From assembly GCF_014836425.1 (NCBI RefSeq), contig NZ_JACSQW010000001.1, forward strand, positions 1 through 64,000: DNA of 64,000 nucleotides. Reading direction: 5' to 3'. Both the position numbers and the translations under genes were made by a program. The notes under the pieces were generated by a model. That model did not search any database, had not been told where the DNA came from, and saw only the letters and a program-made list of their open reading frames with translations. Shown here piece by piece: positions 62,309 through 64,000 of this stretch (within the stretch, counting starts at the first letter, position 1; every line of letters begins with the position of its first letter). The stretch comes from Limosilactobacillus avistercoris (GTDB taxonomy: Bacteria > Bacillota > Bacilli > Lactobacillales > Lactobacillaceae).

Positions 62309-63556
62309 ATGAGTGAACGAAACCAAAACCCACGAAATCTAAAGAATAAGTTTTGGTTGAAAGTCGCCGGAGTTGGACTTTTAGCCGGCTTAGTCGGTGG
62401 AGGTCTGTCCCTTGGAATCGGCAACGTAATTGAAAACCATGTTCAAACTACAAGTACTAATGTTCCAGCAGGATCCAATAAGTCTGGTGGAACTCAAGTA
62501 AATAAGAATAAGGCTAATTTAAATAATCAAGCCACAAAGGCCTATAATTCGACAAAAGATGCTGTTGTTAGTGTTATTAACAAACAGGAAGTTCAATCAT
62601 CTGATCAAGGGATCATGGGCTTATTCGGTGGTCAGATTAGTGGTGACTCTTCCAATTCCGATAGTTCACAGAATTCTGGAAAACTGCAGACAGCTAGTGA
62701 AGGGTCAGGAGTAATCTACAAGAAGAGTGGTCATTCTGCATACATTGTTACTAATAACCACGTTGTAAAGGGTTCAAATGCCCTCCAGGTAATATTGAGT
62801 AATGGCCGAAAGGTGAATGCCAGTCTTGTTGGTTCTGATGCCGCTACCGACTTAGCAGTATTAAAGATTAATTCGGCAAATGTTAAAACCGTTGCTGAAT
62901 TTGGTAATTCAAACTCAATTGCAGCTGGTCAAGATGTTTTGGCAATCGGTTCACCAATGGGGAGCGAATATGCCAACACGGTTACCAAGGGGATTATTTC
63001 TGCAAAGAGTCGGACGTTGAAGAGCGGAACGGACGGAACATTAACTTCCGTAATTCAGACTGACGCCGCAATTAACTCAGGTAACTCTGGTGGTCCATTA
63101 ATTAATATGGCTGGACAAGTAATCGGGATTAACTCAATGAAGCTGGCTGGTAGTAATGACGGTTCCTCTGTTGAGGGGATGGGCTTTGCAATTCCAAGTA
63201 ACGAAGTGGTTAAGATCATTAACCAATTAATCAAGAATGGTAAGATTTCGCGTCCATCACTTGGAATTAGCATGATTGATTTAAGTCGAGTAACAACTGA
63301 TCAACAAAAGTCAGTTTTGAAGCTTCCTTCAAGCGTCACTAAGGGTGTTGTGATTATGGATGTTCAGAGTGGTTCAACAGCACAAACAGCAGGTCTTGAA
63401 CAGTATGATGTTATTACTAAGTTTGGTAATGATAAAATTACTAATACAAGTTCATTAAAGACTGCCCTGTACAAATACAAGATTGGCGATACAGCTAAAG
63501 TAACCTACTATCGTAATGGACAACCACATACCGCAACACTGAAGTTATCAAAGTAA
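62309..63556 (+). CDS. htrA: HtrA/DegP-like serine protease
   Basis: Membrane-anchored quality-control protease. 415 residues: N-terminal transmembrane helix (about 15-38), a Ser/Gly/Asn-rich linker, a trypsin-like domain with His in TNNHVVKG, Asp in AATDLAVLKI and Ser in NSGNSGGPLIN, and a C-terminal PDZ domain (from about 315). Last gene of the wal series, followed by a terminator. In related genomes rlmH comes next; here it does not. Confidence 0.96.
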   Translation: MSERNQNPRNLKNKFWLKVAGVGLLAGLVGGGLSLGIGNVIENHVQTTSTNVPAGSNKSGGTQVNKNKANLNNQATKAYNSTKDAVVSVINKQEVQSSDQGIMGLFGGQISGDSSNSDSSQNSGKLQTASEGSGVIYKKSGHSAYIVTNNHVVKGSNALQVILSNGRKVNASLVGSDAATDLAVLKINSANVKTVAEFGNSNSIAAGQDVLAIGSPMGSEYANTVTKGIISAKSRTLKSGTDGTLTSVIQTDAAINSGNSGGPLINMAGQVIGINSMKLAGSNDGSSVEGMGFAIPSNEVVKIINQLIKNGKISRPSLGISMIDLSRVTTDQQKSVLKLPSSVTKGVVIMDVQSGSTAQTAGLEQYDVITKFGNDKITNTSSLKTALYKYKIGDTAKVTYYRNGQPHTATLKLSK

Positions 63557-63576
63557 GTAATAAAATATAGAGGGTA

Positions 63577-63619
63577 AATTGCATTACTGTATTCATTTAG
63601 GATAAGGTAATGCAATTTT
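63577..63619 (+). terminator. Terminator after htrA
   Basis: AAATTGCATTAC pairs with GTAATGCAATTT and is followed by TT; the loop is about 18 bases. Confidence 0.85.
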
Positions 63620-63663
63620 TGCTTTATAATGAAAATACTACCAAGAATGAGGAGAACTTAATT

Positions 63664-64000
63664 ATGAATAATCCTAAGTTTAAATACCCAGACACGAAGG
63701 CCTATAATTTTGTAGTAGATCGGCTTAAAAAACGTGGAGTGACGCAGAAAGACTTAGCACAAATTGCTTATGAAACCCAGCATCAATACGAATCCCAAGT
63801 CACACTAAAAGAATGTGAAGAGGCTGTTGTTGACGTTATGCATAAACGCGAATTAATGAATAATGCGATGGTAATGTTAGAGCTTGATCGGCTGACAGAA
63901 GAAGGGAAAGTAGATGAACCATTAGCTTCGATCATTAAAAATGATGCTGGGGTATTTGGTGTTGATGAGACAATTGCTCTTCAGATTGCGACAATTTACG
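63664..64000 (+). CDS. Phosphatidylglycerophosphatase A-like protein (3' end outside window)
   Basis: The first 112 residues of a protein that begins MNNPKFKYPDTKAYNFVVDRL and continues with KKRGVTQKDLAQIAYETQHQY and LASIIKNDAGVFGVDETIA. This matches the Gram-positive PgpA/YutG family, which dephosphorylates phosphatidylglycerophosphate to phosphatidylglycerol. GAGGAG precedes the ATG. The window ends in mid-gene. Confidence 0.82.
   Translation, partial: MNNPKFKYPDTKAYNFVVDRLKKRGVTQKDLAQIAYETQHQYESQVTLKECEEAVVDVMHKRELMNNAMVMLELDRLTEEGKVDEPLASIIKNDAGVFGVDETIALQIATIY

Noticed and set aside
1-64000. CRISPR arrays, prophage or restriction-modification/defence genes
   Set aside because: I looked for regularly spaced short repeats and for integrase, capsid, methylase or nuclease genes and saw none.

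Overview
The window is from the chromosome of a low-GC Gram-positive lactic acid bacterium and is centred on the replication origin (dnaA-dnaN-yaaA-recF-gyrB-gyrA). Membership of the Lactobacillaceae is inferred from the WalRK-YycHI-WalJ-HtrA cluster, the L-2-hydroxyisocaproate dehydrogenase, the FabT-controlled fatty-acid locus and the D-aspartate ligase/AsnB pair expected for L-Lys-D-Asp/Asn peptidoglycan. A Limosilactobacillus-like organism is my best guess; the species cannot be fixed by reading alone.

Positions 1-16000 are mostly accessory and metabolic. They hold the 3' end of an IS30-type transposase, ribokinase, a DUF389 membrane protein, a four-gene ABC transporter/LytTR/DUF3021 operon with a paired LytTR operator, a candidate small RNA, L-HicDH with a DUF3737 protein, a MalY/PatB enzyme, a CDF cation exporter, tRNA-Glu and tRNA-Gln, a secreted PepSY protein, a UbiA prenyltransferase, thiol peroxidase, BrnQ under a T-box (apparent Val specifier), a secreted DUF1002 protein and signal peptidase I.

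Positions 16390-21095 form a cell-wall operon (D-aspartate ligase, AsnB, MurE-type ligase) with a clear promoter. Next, reading leftward, come mnmG, mnmE and jag, then a complete type II fatty-acid synthesis locus (fabZ1, fabT, fabH, acpP, fabD, fabG, fabF, accB, fabZ, accC, accD, accA, fabI, birA). This locus lies between jag and yidC, which are normally neighbours. Three FabT-like palindromes overlap a consensus promoter ahead of fabZ1. yidC, rnpA and rpmH follow.

From about 38000 everything protein-coding runs rightward, so oriC is the strand-switch point. DnaA boxes lie on both sides of dnaA, and the dnaA-dnaN gap carries a DnaA-trio-like tract. After gyrA come rpsF-ssb-rpsR, gdpP-rplI-dnaB, an MFS transporter, an asparaginase, two identical tRNA-Lys genes flanking a HAD-fold protein that has lost its catalytic residues, the walRK operon with htrA, and the start of a phosphatidylglycerophosphatase A-like gene cut by the window edge.

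Most of the window is ordinary core genome. The best candidates for something undescribed are the catalytically dead HAD protein between the tRNA-Lys repeats, the sRNA-like unit at 5408-5499, the LytTR module, and the unusual selectivity motif in the MurE of the bridge operon.
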